Source: Ailurus styani (taxonomy: Eukaryota; Chordata; Mammalia; Carnivora; Ailuridae). Taken from it: a stretch of 64,000 nucleotides of DNA. The number at the start of each line of letters is the position of its first letter. Within the stretch, counting starts at the first letter, position 1. Below are positions 1-11,922 of this stretch, one piece after another. A program made the position numbers and the translations under genes. The notes under the pieces were generated by a model. That model ran no database searches and had not been told where the DNA came from. It saw only the letters and a program-made list of their open reading frames with translations. Where the stretch lies: assembly GCA_002007465.1 (NCBI GenBank), contig LNAC01000768.1, positions 558,001-622,000 on the forward strand, read 5' to 3'.

Positions 1-19
1 AATAAACATCAGGGTGTAA

Positions 20-262
20 GTGTGGACACAGCTATTGTTTTTGTTTTTGTTTTTATTCAGTGTTCCAAGATTCATTGTGTATGCACCACGTCCAGTGCTC
101 CATGCAATACGTGCTCTCCTTAATACCCACCACCAGGCTCACCCATCCCCTCTCCTTTCCCCTCCTCCAAAACCCTCAGTTTGTTTCTCAGAGTCCACAG
201 TCTCTCATGGTTGGTCTCCCCCTCTGATTTCCCCCAATTCACCTTTCCTTTCCTTCTCCTAA
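20..262 (-). mobile_element. L1 3' UTR fragment, 5'-truncated
   Basis: A T-rich run (about 36-56) is followed by the antisense of the carnivoran L1 3' UTR, with landmarks such as CCAGTGCTCCATGCAATACG and a C-rich stretch near 140-240. The same 3' UTR is seen in the longer L1 at 53.3 kb. Only about 200 bp survive, so this is a severely truncated minus-strand insertion. The open frame at 20-262 is only antisense L1 and not a gene. Confidence 0.65.
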
Positions 263-2500
263 TGTTAACTGAAGACTATTACAATACTTTATGTGAGAGA
301 TGAAAATAGCTTAGACCATGGTGATTACAGTAGGAGTGTGGACCTGTGGTTGAATTTCTATATAAAATCTAATGTTTGAATAATATGAATTCCTACTGAT
401 TTAATATAGGATATGAAAGAAGAAACAAGTGAAAAAATTTAACCTAAATAACTTGAAGTATAGAATCATTATCCATTCTGATGGGAAAAAATAGGGGTGG
501 ATCAGTTTTCAGGGAACAAACAAAATTCATTTTTGGACAAATTAAGTTTGAAATTTACATTAGGTATATAATTGTCACTGTCAATAGAATGTTTAATATA
601 TGGAGTTGGAGTTCAGTAACCTAATTGTGATTAAGAGAAATCACTTAATATTTTGTTTCATAAAACAAAATTCAGTTCCTTGATTTACAATGGTGTCTTT
701 TTATTATACTTAAAATGCTAGTATGAGTTGTCAAGATTCAGGTCAAATCAAGTTAGTAATCATATTTTTTTTAATCAGAAAAGTGCTAAAATCCATGGAG
801 AACAACCTGATATTTGATGAAGTATCTCAGTGCCTCAAAAGCACACATCTCCATTATGGATGTGAAATGTGCTCCCAAAATGCAAAGTCATTCTCCAAGC
901 AGTGCTAGAGAAGTGCTGACACATCCTTATTCATGCCCTCTTGACGATCACAGCAAGCATCCATATCGAGTCACAATTACTTAGATTTGCCTTTTAAATT
1001 GGAATCACTGACATCTTGAAATTATCTACACTACATCAGTTAGAATTCTGAATGTCTTACAGTTTCTTTCGTGACAGGTTTAAGGAGTAAAGAATCTGTA
1101 TATATGCTAAGAAGAAACTTCTTAAGAAATAAAATAAACATGGAACTTATTAAAAGAAACCCTCATTTGTTACCTTCATTTGTATTTCAAATAATATTTA
1201 TCTTATCATGACAAATAATAATAAATCTTTATCAAACCAACAGCACGATAATTTAAGTAGTTTTCTTTGTATATTCACTAACTACCCAACATCACAGTTT
1301 TGCTATTGCCTAAACAACACTACATTTAAAAAGCAGTTAAATAGTTCATTCACCACTAGTCAGGGAATATTGTACTATTAAAATGACTGTGTTTTAGAAA
1401 ATATTCCTATTAAATGTTTACTGATTTATTTTTCGAAGAGGAAATAACAGAATTATTGAATAACTTGATGAATCATGTCATCAAACCAGCATTATGCATT
1501 TTAAGTATTAAGCCAGCACATGATCAATTGAGATCTTTTTTTGTTTTTGTCTATGTGGGTGTCATTTGTGCATAATCACAAAGCCAGCACATGAACAACA
1601 GAAGAAAAATGTGTTTATTATTGTGTATTTAACTTTTTGTATTTGTACTTTTGTGTTTGGCATTATGTTTGATGCCATTGCTCTGTTCTTATTTGGAATA
1701 TAACAGGTTGAAGGTTGTGGGAAGCAAGAAAAAAGTTATCTATGGAAGGACTTCATTTGCATTATTTCCAAATTAACTGAATAACTAAAAGAAAGGAATA
1801 TATGACATTGTAGAAGGTTCAAAGGATAATTTCATTTTATTAGCTGTATTGTTTCACATTGACCAAAAAGCAGAGTAAGTCAAGACAGAAAAAATTAGTA
1901 CCTCTTCAAGCAAATCTAGCATCAGTAAGAACAACAAAGTTTTCCACTTTACAAATACCGATTTCACCGAAGTTTTACAGAATCACTTGTAAAAAAATCC
2001 TTAGTAAATGGTGATCAGCTAGCTTTTCTATTTTCTAAATACTAACTCTTTCTTAGGACTTTCATAAGGTTAAGAACTAAACCTAGGCACATCACTTTTT
2101 ACTAAGAATTACTAAGATCTCTTTATTCATAATTTCTCAAAATAGAGTATTATTGGGGAAAGTTACTTTTCCACCAGATAGTGAAAAATTTGAATTTCTT
2201 GTGGAAGTCACTGACAGAAAAATCATCATGGTGTCCTACAGGATACATTTGTTCTGCTATAAAACCTATCTCAAGACCTAGCAATGTCTAATAAATAGAT
2301 GAAGGATCTGATATTAAATAAAGTCCATTCACTGGTATTTCAAACTGTAAAAAAAAAAACTATAAATCTATGTCCTATTTACTTTAAATTAACTTTTGAA
2401 TTAATACACAGCTCCCCTTAAAATATCTTTCATACCCAACAGTTCCCTGCAGGAAAATTCTAAATGCCATAGTCTGACAGATGAGGCCTTTAAGTACTAT
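263..2500. other. AT-rich unique DNA, nothing recognised
   Basis: About 2.2 kb with no SINE, L1 or LTR that I can recognise, no open frame beyond about 60 codons, and no splice-flanked exon candidate. Composition is uniformly AT-rich. Confidence 0.6.
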
Positions 2501-2515
2501 CTAGAATCAAATTTC

Positions 2516-2711
2516 TTTTTTTTTAAGATTTTATTTATTTATTTGATAGAGAGAGACACAGCGAGAGAGGGAACACAAGCAGGGGAAGTGGGAGAGGGAG
2601 AAGCAGGCTCCCCACCAAGCAGGGAGCCCAATGTGGGGCTCGATCCCAGGACCTTGGGAACATGACCTGAGCCGAAGGCAGACACTTAATGACTGAGCCA
2701 CCCAGGCACCC
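2516..2711 (-). mobile_element. CAN-type SINE
   Basis: Minus-strand tRNA-derived SINE: T-run and TTTATTTATTTGA tail at the left, GA-rich middle, and antisense of the tRNA head (GAGCCACCCAGGC) at the right. It is flanked by a perfect 16-bp target-site duplication, CTAGAATCAAATTTCT, at 2501-2516 and 2712-2727. Confidence 0.95.
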
Positions 2712-3297
2712 CTAGAATCAAATTTCTAATTGGATCTGTAGTCACATCCTAAAAACTTATACTGTACTATTTTCAGACATAAACTTCAATTTCTTCAAAA
2801 TAAATTTCTACTTAATTTGTAATCTTCACAATGCTTAACAAACTCTTTCTTACCCATTCTTCAAATTTTATGAAAATGTTTCTAGTTTTTGGATATCTAA
2901 ATTTAAAATGAATATAATATTCTTCTGTGTTAAGATAATAAACTATAAGGTTTTTGCTTATTAAATTATTAATTTAGCACAAAATATATCAGAATTATGT
3001 TGTCATATTATTACATATTATGGTATATATAATGCATATATTCACATACATGGGTATATACCTCCTCTGGTATATATTACATTACAGCACATTAATGTTT
3101 ATTCATGTAAGTTTTTTTTTATCAGTTTTATATACCAGTCAGACTGTGACAAGTGTAAAATAATTTCCTAGAAGTATTTTCTGGCATATCAGTTTACCCC
3201 AGCAAAAATGATATGGCACTTGCATGGTAGTATATGGAATAATCCAGGAGTAAACTTGTATGCTTGCATTAGCTTGACTTGTTTGGTGGGACTAAAT

Positions 3298-3529
3298 CAG
3301 GGGTTAGCATTTTTTTTTTTCCCCTGGGAAGGACCCGAAGGTAAATATTTTAGGATATATGGCCCATGTTGCCTCTCTCACAACTACTGAACTCTACCAC
3401 TGTAGGGCAAAATCAGTCACTGACAATAATTAAATGTATGTGTGTAGCTATTCTGTGATAATTTTTTATTTAAAAAAATAGGTGATTGGCTGTATGACCC
3501 ACAGACCACCACAGGTTTCCTACCTCTGA
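3298..3529. mobile_element. hAT-Charlie-type non-autonomous DNA transposon remnant
   Basis: The sequence matches, with decay, the common mammalian element that begins CAGGGGT(C/T)(A/G)GCA and ends in the complementary ACCTCTG. Internal landmarks are GTAAATATTTTAGG (about 3340), an ACAACTACTGAACTCT core and TATGACCCACAGACC near the end. This family predates the carnivoran split, so the copy is old. The exact family name is uncertain. Confidence 0.75.
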
Positions 3530-3631
3530 ATTAGTCTAACACTATTTATTAATAACCTCTAATTATTATAAAAAATTAAGTCTTCAATGCAAACTCGTGG
3601 TCTATGCAATTTCATTTGGCTGCAGTTCTTT

Positions 3632-3838
3632 TTTTTTTTTTTTTATTAAAGATTTTATTTATTTATTTCACAGAGGGAGAGAGATCACAAGGAGGCAGAG
3701 AGGCAGGCAGAGAGAGAGAGGGGGAAGCAGGCTCCCCGCTGAGCAGGGAGCCCGATGCGGGCCTCGATCCCAGGACCCTGAGATCATGACCTGAGCCGAA
3801 AGCAGAGGCATTAACCCACTGAGCCACCCAGGCGCCCT
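3632..3838 (-). mobile_element. CAN-type SINE, young
   Basis: Near-consensus minus-strand SINE with a long T run, a CT/GA microsatellite-like middle and the mustelid-type head. The target-site duplication GGCTGCAGTTCTT is present at about 3618-3630 and 3839-3851. Confidence 0.95.
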
Positions 3839-4098
3839 GGCTGCAGTTCTTATTCCTGTCATTAATAGTCTGAAAAAAACATGCAAGCCTATCAATTAAT
3901 GTTCTGGGAGAGAAACATTGCTCAAATTGTCTATAAGAATCTACAAATGTACTAGGAACATTGAAAAGACAACATCAGAATTTTCAACATTTATGACAAA
4001 ACAAAAGGTGGTGATTGAAGTACTTCCAGAAATTTAGAAAAGTAAATACATACTTACTTTGGACGTGAATTATTTATGGAAAGAAATTATTTTTATTA

Positions 4099-4291
4099 AT
4101 TTTTTTTAAGATTTCTATTTATTTATTTGACAGAGAGAGAGGGCAAGAAAGCACAAGCAGGGGGAGCGGCAGAGGGAGAAGCAGACTCCCTGCTAATTAG
4201 GGAGGCTGACGCTGGGCTTGATCCAAGGACCCTGGGATCATGACCCGAGCCAAAGTCAGACGCTTAACAGACTGAGTCACCCAGACACCCC
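4099..4291 (-). mobile_element. CAN-type SINE, diverged
   Basis: Minus-strand SINE with several substitutions in the head (GAGTCACCCAGACACC). It stands tail-out, directly beside a plus-strand SINE starting at 4323, forming an inverted SINE pair. Confidence 0.9.
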
Positions 4292-4322
4292 TATTTTTAT
4301 TTTTATATTAAAGATGAAATAT

Positions 4323-4520
4323 CGGGCGCCTGGGTGGCTCAGTGGGATAAAGCCTCTGCCTTCGGCGCAGGTCATGATCCCAGGGTCCTGGGATAGAGGC
4401 CCACATCGGGCTCTCTGCTCAGCGGGGAGCCTGCCTCCTCCTCTCTCTCTGCCTGCCTCTCTGCCTACTTGTGATCTCTCTCTCTGATGAATAAATAAAT
4501 AAAATCTTAAAAAAAAAAAG
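4323..4520 (+). mobile_element. CAN-type SINE, young
   Basis: Plus-strand SINE from GGGCGCCTGGGTGGCTCAGT to an A run. Perfect target-site duplication AAAGATGAAATAT at 4310-4322 and 4521-4533. Confidence 0.95.
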
Positions 4521-4599
4521 AAAGATGAAATATGTGGGCTGGAGTTTAAAACAAAAATGTCACTAACTGAGTGATTAATATGTGATAAGAAATATTTTC

Positions 4600-4800
4600 T
4601 ATGTATTAACTCACATATCCTCAAAACAACCCTCAGAAGAAGGTGCTATTACTGCCAATTCTATTTTACAGATGATGAAATTGAAGCAATATTTTAGAAA
4701 AATAAAAACATTTTCGAAAATTGCCTAATACTACACAATAGTATGTGACAGACCCTCTTTTCAAACCCTAACTGTTTGGCTGTACAACCTGCTCCAGTTC
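4600..4800 (-). repeat. MIR-family SINE remnant
   Basis: Antisense MIR landmarks: ACAACCCTCAGAAGAAGG, then CTATTTTACAGATGATGAAA, then a decayed 'accumulated in register' segment ending near CAAACCC. Ancient mammalian repeat. Confidence 0.6.
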
Positions 4801-4829
4801 AAATAAAGTTTCTATTTCACCTGGTTTAT

Positions 4830-4980
4830 ATTCCTGATCACACAGTTTCTTAGCTGTTGACCACCAAAAAGTGGTTTAACCTCTTCAGGTATCAATTTCC
4901 TCAAGTGTATAATGATTGGCTTGAAGTAGATAATCCTAAGACCTTTCTGAAATGCTATGATTAAATTCATAAAAAGTTTT
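4830..4980 (+). repeat. MIR-family SINE remnant
   Basis: Sense-strand MIR core: a gap-containing match to the segment reading TTTAACCTCTTCAGGTATCA, then ATTTCCTCAAGTGTATAATG. It lies next to the opposite-strand MIR at 4600-4800. Confidence 0.55.
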
Positions 4981-5129
4981 ACCTTCATAAATATTCTTGA
5001 GCTTTCCAAAATTTCACCATATTACTTTTATATAAAATCTTATTCAGATCATCTAAAGCCATTTGCATTTTCTCTTTAGTAGTGCCTCTTATGAGAGGAT
5101 AGAATTTAAATTTCTGTTCCAGGAAGATG

Positions 5130-5310
5130 GAAAATGGCAGGACCCTAGTGCTATTGTAGAGAGATTATGGAGATTGGAATCAGAGAACCAGAGTCATGTC
5201 TACTTCTGTTTCAATTTTACCAATCCTGGTTTTTTAAACAAGGGGATTCTTGAAAGAGGGGATTATGAAACCTATCTTAAAGAATTGCTATGAAGAGAAG
5301 TATGTTGTGA
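5130..5310 (+). repeat. possible MIR3-like remnant (overlaps a 76-codon frame)
   Basis: The stretch TGGAGATTGGAATCAGAGAA, then later AAACAAGGGGATTCTTG and ATGAAACCTATCTTAAAGAA, follows the order of MIR landmarks. The open frame at 5063-5293 has no recognisable domain and is best read as chance within the repeat. Confidence 0.35.
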
Positions 5311-6044
5311 TATATGCATACTAATATTACTGAACCAAGCTACGTAAATATGAAATTTTTTAAAGAAATATTGATAAAGAACCTAAATGCACATAAATAA
5401 ATTTAAGTGTTGACCATTTTCAGAGATAAAAGTGGTTTCAGTTGTTTGAATCTTGGCTTCATTGGTGATCCCACACATTTACTTGCATATCAACTCAGGA
5501 AATAATGTAGTGGGATTTTCTTCAAGTGGAATTTTATTTAGAATCAAATTGGAGAATACTATTTGATGTGATAATAAATGAGATATGAGAAGAAAGAAAG
5601 GCCTACTTAAAAGTAAAATGTAGTATGTGTATATCTGTATTTTGCAACAATATGAGGTCACTCAATTAAATGTGGTCTAAATTTAAGACCTCATGTAGTC
5701 TCTTTACACTGACAGGCTGCAACTCCCTGAAAGAATTCATTTAATTAAATTTGATTCCCCTTATTTATATTATTTTCATTTATGTAAGCTGTAGTATATC
5801 ACAGAACGATCCTTTGTCTAAATTTTCACATCACTCGACCCAGGGCAGGACTTCAGAATTTATTATCAATGTTATAGGGCAGGATCAGTAATTGTTCCCT
5901 CGAAAACAGAAGTAAAACTAATTTGATGTTAATATTTAAGGCAAATTCCCAATACTTACAAAGATACTGACATATGGAAATCTTGAAAATATTAATATGC
6001 TTACATACAGAGGCACAAATAAACATCCTCAAATAAGGGTAAGA
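5311..6044. other. AT-rich unique DNA, nothing recognised
   Basis: No mobile element or gene signature found before the L1 that starts near 6045. Confidence 0.5.
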
Positions 6045-6085
6045 ATACAGTTCTAATTATAATGGTATCAGAAAGAATGAAATAC

Positions 6086-6260
6086 AGGGTGCCTGGGTGG
6101 TTCAGATGGTTGAGCATCTGCCTTCAGCTCAGGTTATGATCTGGCCCTGGGATTGATTCCCACATAGGTCTCCCTGCTCCTTGTGGAGTCTGCTTCTTCC
6201 TCTGCCTCTCTCTCTGTCTGTCTCTCAGGAATAAATTAATAAAATGTTAAAAAAAAAAAA
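6086..6260 (+). mobile_element. CAN-type SINE, diverged, inside L1
   Basis: Plus-strand SINE from AGGGTGCCTGGGTGGTTCAG to an A12 run. The flanking duplication is AATGAAATAC at 6076-6085, with a second near-copy GATGAAATAC at 6262-6271. Confidence 0.9.
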
Positions 6261-6401
6261 GGATGAAATACTTATGGTTACAGTTAAAAAAATGCAACAT
6301 CACACACTTATAACTACAAACCATTTTTGAGAGAAATTAAATGAGAACTAAATGTAAAAACATCCCACATCATCCCAGAAATGCTGTTAAAATAGCAAGA
6401 A

Positions 6402-6574
6402 ATGGGCGCTTGAGTGGCTCAGTGGGTTAAAGCCTCTGCCTTCAGCTCAGGTCATGATCTCAGGGTCCTGGGATGGAGGCCCGCATCGGGCTCTCTGCTC
6501 AGCAGGGAGCCTACTTCCTCCTCTCTCTCTGCTACTTGTAATCTCTCTCTGTCAAATAAATAAATAAATAATCT

Positions 6575-6620
<46 letters not shown>
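6402..6620 (+). mobile_element. CAN-type SINE with expanded AAAT tail, inside L1
   Basis: Head GGGCGCTTGAGTGGCTCAGT. The tail grew into an (AAAT)n microsatellite at about 6555-6622. Target-site duplication AAAATAGCAAGAA flanks it (about 6389-6401 and 6621-6633). Confidence 0.95.
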
Positions 6621-6622
<2 letters not shown>

Positions 6623-6659
6623 AATAGCAAGAATCTCCAAATTATCCTTATCAATATTC

Positions 6660-6675
6660 CAGTTGCTTTCCCCCC
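6660..6675. repeat. C-rich run
   Basis: Short CCCCCCACCCC tract inside the old L1. No function is suggested. Confidence 0.6.
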
Positions 6676-7234
6676 ACCCCAAATTAACAACATGCCATAA
6701 AATTACTAGGGAAATTTGAGGGACTCAGATTAGTCAAAACAAACTGGAAAAAGAAGAAGAAATTGGAATACTCACTTTTCTTGATTTTAAATGTTACTGC
6801 AAAGTGACAATAATCAAGAAGTGTAGTAACGGCACAATGGCCTAAGGAAAGACACACTGATCAATAGATTAAAACTGAGAATCTAAATAAACCCTTACAC
6901 TTATGGTCAATTGATAATTGACAACATGCCAAGACAATTCAGTGAGGGAATATATTCTTTTCCACAAATGGCACTCAAACAACTATATACATAGAAAAAT
7001 GGAGAAAGAAAGAAAGAAGAGAGAAAGGAAAAAGAGAAAGAAAAGAAGAAAAAAGGAATTTGCATCCCTATCTCATACAACATGTAAAAATTAAACTGGA
7101 TCACAGAATTAAATATAAGAGGTAAATGTGTAAAACTCTTAGGAGAAAAAATAGGAACAAAGTTACAAAGTTTCACGGCCTTGAGTTGGCAATAGTTTCT
7201 TAGATACAATAAGAAAAACACAAGCGAAAAAAAA

Positions 7235-7440
7235 GGGCGCCTGGGTGGCTCAGTGGGTTAAAGCCTCTGCCTTCGGCTCAGGTCATGATCCCAGGGTCCT
7301 GGGATCGAGGCCAGCATCAGGCTCTCTGCTCGGCAGGGAGCCTGCTTCCTCCTCTCCCTGTCTCTCTGCCTGCCTCTCTGCCTACTTGTAATCTCTCTCT
7401 CTGTGTCAAATAAATAAATGAAATCTTAAAAAAAAAAAAA
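7235..7440 (+). mobile_element. CAN-type SINE, inside L1
   Basis: Near-consensus plus-strand SINE from GGGCGCCTGGGTGGCTCAGT to a 13-base A run. It sits in the ORF2 remnant. The target site was A-rich, so the duplication is hard to delimit. Confidence 0.95.
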
Positions 7441-8194
7441 GACTAAATCATTGGATTTCTTCAAAGTTAAAGACTTATGCTTCAAAGGATACCAGCAAGG
7501 AAATTTAAAAAAACAAAACAAAAAAGCCTAGAGAATACGAGAATGTGTTTGCAAATCATATCTCTGACAAGGGATTTACATTCAAAATATGTAAGTAATA
7601 CTTATAACTCAACAACATAAAGATAACCCCACTGGAAAATGGAAAAGAATTTGAACAGACATTTTTCCAAAGATGTACATACAAATAGCCAATTAGCAAA
7701 TGCAAAGATGCTCAATATCATTAATTATCAGAGAAATCCAAACCAAAACATGAGATATGTTTTGCACTTCCTAGGATGACTAAAACAGTATCAAATGTTA
7801 GCAAGAACAAGAAGAAATTGTAAATTTCATGCACTAGTGGTGGAAACTGTCAAATGGTTCAACCACTTTGGAAAGCAGTTTGACAGTTCCTAAAAAGGTT
7901 AAGCATATGACCCAGCAATTTAATTCTTAAATATATCTCAACTTAATTGCAAACATGTATACAAAAAAATTATATGTAAATATCAATAGTGACATTACCC
8001 ATAACAGAAAAAATGAAAACAACCCAAATATCCCTTATCTGAGGAATGGAAAAAAAAAATGTCGTATTTCTATAGACTATTATTTAGCTATATATATTAA
8101 AAAAAAAAAGTGAAGTACTCATTCATGCTACAACCTTGATGAACTTTGAAAGCATTATTGTAAGTAAAGAAGCCATTTAAAAAAATATGACACA

Positions 8195-8378
8195 TGGGTG
8201 CCTAGGTAGCTCAGTCAGTTAAACACATTCCAGTCTTGATTTTGGCTCAGGCCAAGATTTCAGGGTTGTGAGTTCGAGCCCTGCACAGGGCTACCCACTG
8301 AGCATGGGGGGCCTGCATAAGATTCTCTCTCTCTCCCTGTCCCTGTGCTCCTCTCCCTACTTCCTCTATTAAAAAAAT
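8195..8378 (+). mobile_element. older CAN-type SINE, inside L1
   Basis: Head GGGTGCCTAGGTAGCTCAGT and body with many substitutions, so this copy is older than its neighbours. Imperfect duplication AAATATGACACAT / AAATACACATTAT. Confidence 0.8.
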
Positions 8379-8660
8379 ACACATTATGTAATACCATTTG
8401 AGTACAATATTCAGATTAGAAAATTAATGGGAGACAAAAAGTAGATTATTGGTTGCTAGGGGCTGGAAGCTGTGGGAATAGAGTGTGACTGCTTAATGGG
8501 TATGAGATTTCCTTTGGGGACAGTGAAATGTTCTAAAAATAATGGCGACGGTCATACAACCCTCAAGACACTAAAAACAACTGAACTGTATAATTTAAAA
8601 GAGTAAATTTTATGATATGTGAACAAATTCTCAATAAATTATTATTAAAAAACAATGCAA

Positions 8661-9200
8661 AGGGGCCCATTATCATGTACACATCTTCCCATTTATTAAT
8701 ATTAATTTATAAATGATAGTTAAATTCATCCCAAATATAAAATTCTTTATAACTGAATAATGAATGATATTAATAAAGAGAAATGATTAGCTATCAGAAT
8801 TTAAATACAGCACTCTGAAGATAAACACAGTTTTTGAATCACAAGTCAAAGAAGGATGAATTTATCATAGAAATGATCTCGCAGCTTCAGCTGTCAACAT
8901 GTCAGCTCAATCCTACTCCCGATTACATTTTGACAATATAAAATGCCAATGTAAGTGTGTGCCAGAATTCTTCTAAGTATCACAGAATACATTAAAGAGG
9001 AGAAATAAATATTAAACACAAAATACAGATATATGTGAAAACACCATGCCTTCAACCACAACCAGATACATATGTGCTGTTGTCACTATATGCCCCCAAA
9101 TAACCCAATAAATAGGTTAGAAATTAATTTCCTCAAATATTGACAATGAGAAGTTGTATCTAACTCAAAGAGTTGACTACTAGTAAATAGTCAGTCTCAC
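8661..9200. other. AT-rich unique DNA, nothing recognised
   Basis: No repeat or gene signature seen. Confidence 0.5.
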
Positions 9201-9204
9201 ACAA

Positions 9205-9450
9205 CTACGGTTTACTGGAAAGAATACCAGACTTCATGTTTGAATAGTCGGTATTAAAAACCAGCTCCACCACCCACACAAACTAAAATGATTCTTATAT
9301 ATTGTGCTTGCCTTAACTTTCCTGTACCTCTTTCTTTCACCTATTTTTAAAAAAGAATACACGTAGCACTAATTATTACTGTGAGGTGTAAATGAAAATC
9401 AAACGTTGAAACAAACTAATGTATGGTAGGTTAACAATAAATATATCTGA
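9205..9450 (+). repeat. MIR-family SINE remnant
   Basis: Sense-strand MIR order: GAAAGAATACCAGACTTCAT, CCAGCTCCACCACCC, CTTAACTTTCCTGTACCTCT, then TTATTACTGTGAGGTGTAAA. Strongly decayed. Confidence 0.5.
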
Positions 9451-9540
9451 TTAACTCATTTCAGATAGTATATAATAAAATCATATATTAGTAAAACTAT
9501 ATTGAATATAATAAACACATTTTAATAATTTAGAATGCAT

Positions 9541-9700
9541 TTTTTAAGATTTTATTTAGAGAGAGAGAGTGAGTATGCAAGAGTGGGGGGAGGGGCAAAG
9601 CAGACTCCCCGCTTTATCCAGGTCTGACAACCCTGAGATCATGACCTGAGGGGAAACTAAGAGTCCAAAGCTTAACCAACTGAACCATGCAGGTGCCCCT
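9541..9700 (-). mobile_element. CAN-type SINE, diverged
   Basis: Minus-strand SINE from TTTTTTAAGATTTTATTTAG to GCAGGTGCCCC, with a shortened middle. Confidence 0.85.
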
Positions 9701-9702
9701 AG

Positions 9703-11727
9703 TATCCATTTTTATATGTTGACAATATCTAAGGATAATTCTTAGGAATACTTCTTAGTATATTACTCATGCCTAAAAGAAAGTTTTTTTATATAATGAA
9801 AGAAAAGAAAGAATGTTTCCTTGTGCATTGCTAAAATGGCAGAAGACCTAATATATGAAACATTACTTGGAATCTTGTAATTAGGATAAAAATTGGAGAT
9901 TTTTGAAGTCTAGCATTAACAACTAAATTTTTGTGATTTTAAAGGCCACACCACACCAGCCACAATGAAACATAATATTGAGAATGTAATTTTTAAACAC
10001 TAGAAGAGCAACCATTCAGTATAGCAAATCGGCCAAACTACGAGAAATAAGCAACGTAGCAAATACAGCCCATAAATAAATATCTATGTTTCAGAAGGAT
10101 TAAAACATAGTATTGTACTTGGAGGCACATTTTTGTTGTAATAAAACTTAAAAGGTGACACTCTTCTTTATCTAAAATAGTTTCCTGCAAGAGAAAAAGA
10201 AAACAAAAAATGATTCTCTCCTTTCCAGCTCAACAGAAAAAGTCACATAAATCAAAATGTCATCAGTGAACTGATGGTACTGTAATACACAGCCCATCAT
10301 CTCTTCACGGTGTCTTAAATAAGTATCACAGAGGCAAAAAGATGAAATAAAACCCCATGAGGTGCTATACAAGAACTCTCACAGTAAATGAACAAATACC
10401 CAATGCTGCCCTTTGGGGTCCTGTCTCTAGAGGAAGAATGAAATCACTGAAGGTAGAAGTCCATCAAACCTGACTCCGTATCTCATGGCCACTGGGGTAC
10501 AACACTTCTGACAGTAGATGTCATATTATTCAATATGAGAAATTAGTAGAGAATCAATTTTTTTCCTAAAAATCTAACTCCTTTCCCAGATACCCATGGG
10601 TGTACATTATTATTTTTATTGTAAAGTCATTTCCAAGGAATGTCAACATATAAACTAAGACGAAGGTCAAATATAAAAATCTGAGTGTATGTGTTTGGAA
10701 GAATAAACAATTTAAAGAGACAAATGAAGCCTCTAAGAAAAAGAGGTAACACTGTGCCTTTTGTAGCACATTTTAATTCCTTATTAGATCATTTTCTTTT
10801 CTTTTAACCACAATTCTGTGCATGATTTGGGAAAGAAAGGCTATATAATATGCAATTAATATAGGAGATGGAGCAGGAAAATAAATTTATTCTAAAAAGT
10901 ACATACGTTGAAAAGACTTGGGAATTTCATTTCAAATAGTTTTAAGAAAAATTCAAAACTAACAAATTCTCCAAGCTTAGGTTTTCCACAGGGGTAAATG
11001 TACATATATTATTTTCTTGATAACCATTACAGATATATACATAAACAAAGAGATGCATGAATGGATGGATGAATAGATAAATGACAGATAGATAGACAGA
11101 CAGACAGACATTTCATTTTTTGGAAGTGATTCCACAATGTATTTGTCATGCATCACAGTTAAAATCAGCAGAGTGAGACTCTGAGGTCTCAACTGCATTT
11201 ACTTGCTCCTACAACTGATTTTATGCTCAATTAAATTTATGAAAAACACATTTTGTTTTGTGCTCTCAGTTACCACAGGGAGTTAAAAAAACAACTGTTG
11301 CTATGTACAAATAACGCAAGCCATTCAGAAAAAGCAAACTCCCCAACTTGAAAGAATTCCCATTAGATTATAAACAGAATTGAAATTTTCCACGATTTGG
11401 TCTGGTTTTTATTATGTCAAAATGTGATGTATTTTAAGAAACATTTCTTAAGAATTGAGCAAGACTTTTCTAGCAGATATATTTACTAAAAATCCCCTGA
11501 TGTTCAATCAGAAAACAAAATGTTTCTAAGAACCCATCCCCTACCAACTTCCATTTAGCCAAGTCCAAGATTTGGTATGGGTCCTTGTCACGCAAGTTTT
11601 GTGCAATGTAATTGGCTAGGCAATTTTTAAAAAGATACATAGGAACATTATATTTTTAAAAAAGAGAGATAAAATAATTTATTTCCCCTAGGAATTTTGA
11701 GTTTAAATGATTCTTTAATACTGGTCC
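9703..11727. other. AT-rich unique DNA with one GATA/CAGA microsatellite
   Basis: No gene or mobile element recognised apart from a (GATA)/(GACA) run at 11083-11110. The fairly GC-balanced stretch at 10150-10520 has no long frame and no splice-flanked exon candidate that I can support. Confidence 0.5.
11083..11110. repeat. (GATA)n/(GACA)n microsatellite
   Basis: GATAGATAGACAGACAGACA-type run. Confidence 0.9.
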
Positions 11728-11922
11728 TGGGTACCTGGGTGGCTCAGTGGGTTAAGTGTTCACCTTTGGCTCAGGTCATGACTCCAGGGTTCTGGGATGA
11801 AGCCCAGACTGCTCAGTGGGGAGTCTGCTTCTCCCTCTCTCTGCCCCTCCCCCCACTTATGTGCTGGAGCGCGCTCTCTGTCTCTCTCTCTCTCAAATAA
11901 ATAAATAAAATCTTTAAAAAAA
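11728..11922 (+). mobile_element. CAN-type SINE
   Basis: Plus-strand head TACCTGGGTGGCTCAGTGGG and tail CTCTCAAATAAATAAATAAA followed by an A run. Confidence 0.9.

Larger units (their letters stand above)
6045..8660 (+). mobile_element. old L1 (L1M-type), 3' half, interrupted by four SINEs
   Basis: A decayed ORF2 runs from the segment around GAAAGAATGAAATACTTATG, through TTACATTCAAAATATGTAAG and TGCAAAGATGCTCAATATCA, to the 3' UTR near GATTATTGGTTGCTAGGGGC and ACTGTATAATTTAAAAGAGT (about 8440-8610). Every long frame is broken. The 5' end is truncated inside ORF2. The order of events is clear: the L1 came first, then SINEs at 6086, 6402, 7235 and 8195. It cannot encode active reverse transcriptase. 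Confidence 0.85.

Noticed and set aside
3597..3895. Overlapping frames on both strands around 3.6-3.9 kb, and similar proteins at 4.3, 16.3, 17.4, 20.0, 26.2, 37.1, 41.6, 46.9 and 58.1 kb
   Set aside because: They are translations of the SINE and share the same peptide pieces (for example RAPGWLSGL) because the element is repeated.
4323..4400. tRNA-like sequence with A-box and B-box-like motifs as a tRNA gene
   Set aside because: It is the tRNA-derived head of a SINE, repeated about 40 times, without an intact cloverleaf.
5063..5293. 76-codon frame that reads as a plausible soluble peptide
   Set aside because: Sequence order resembles an old MIR repeat; no upstream or splice context supports a gene.
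11083..11110. Regularly spaced short repeats as a CRISPR array
   Set aside because: Simple GATA/GACA microsatellite in a mammalian genome. No array of distinct spacers occurs anywhere in the window.
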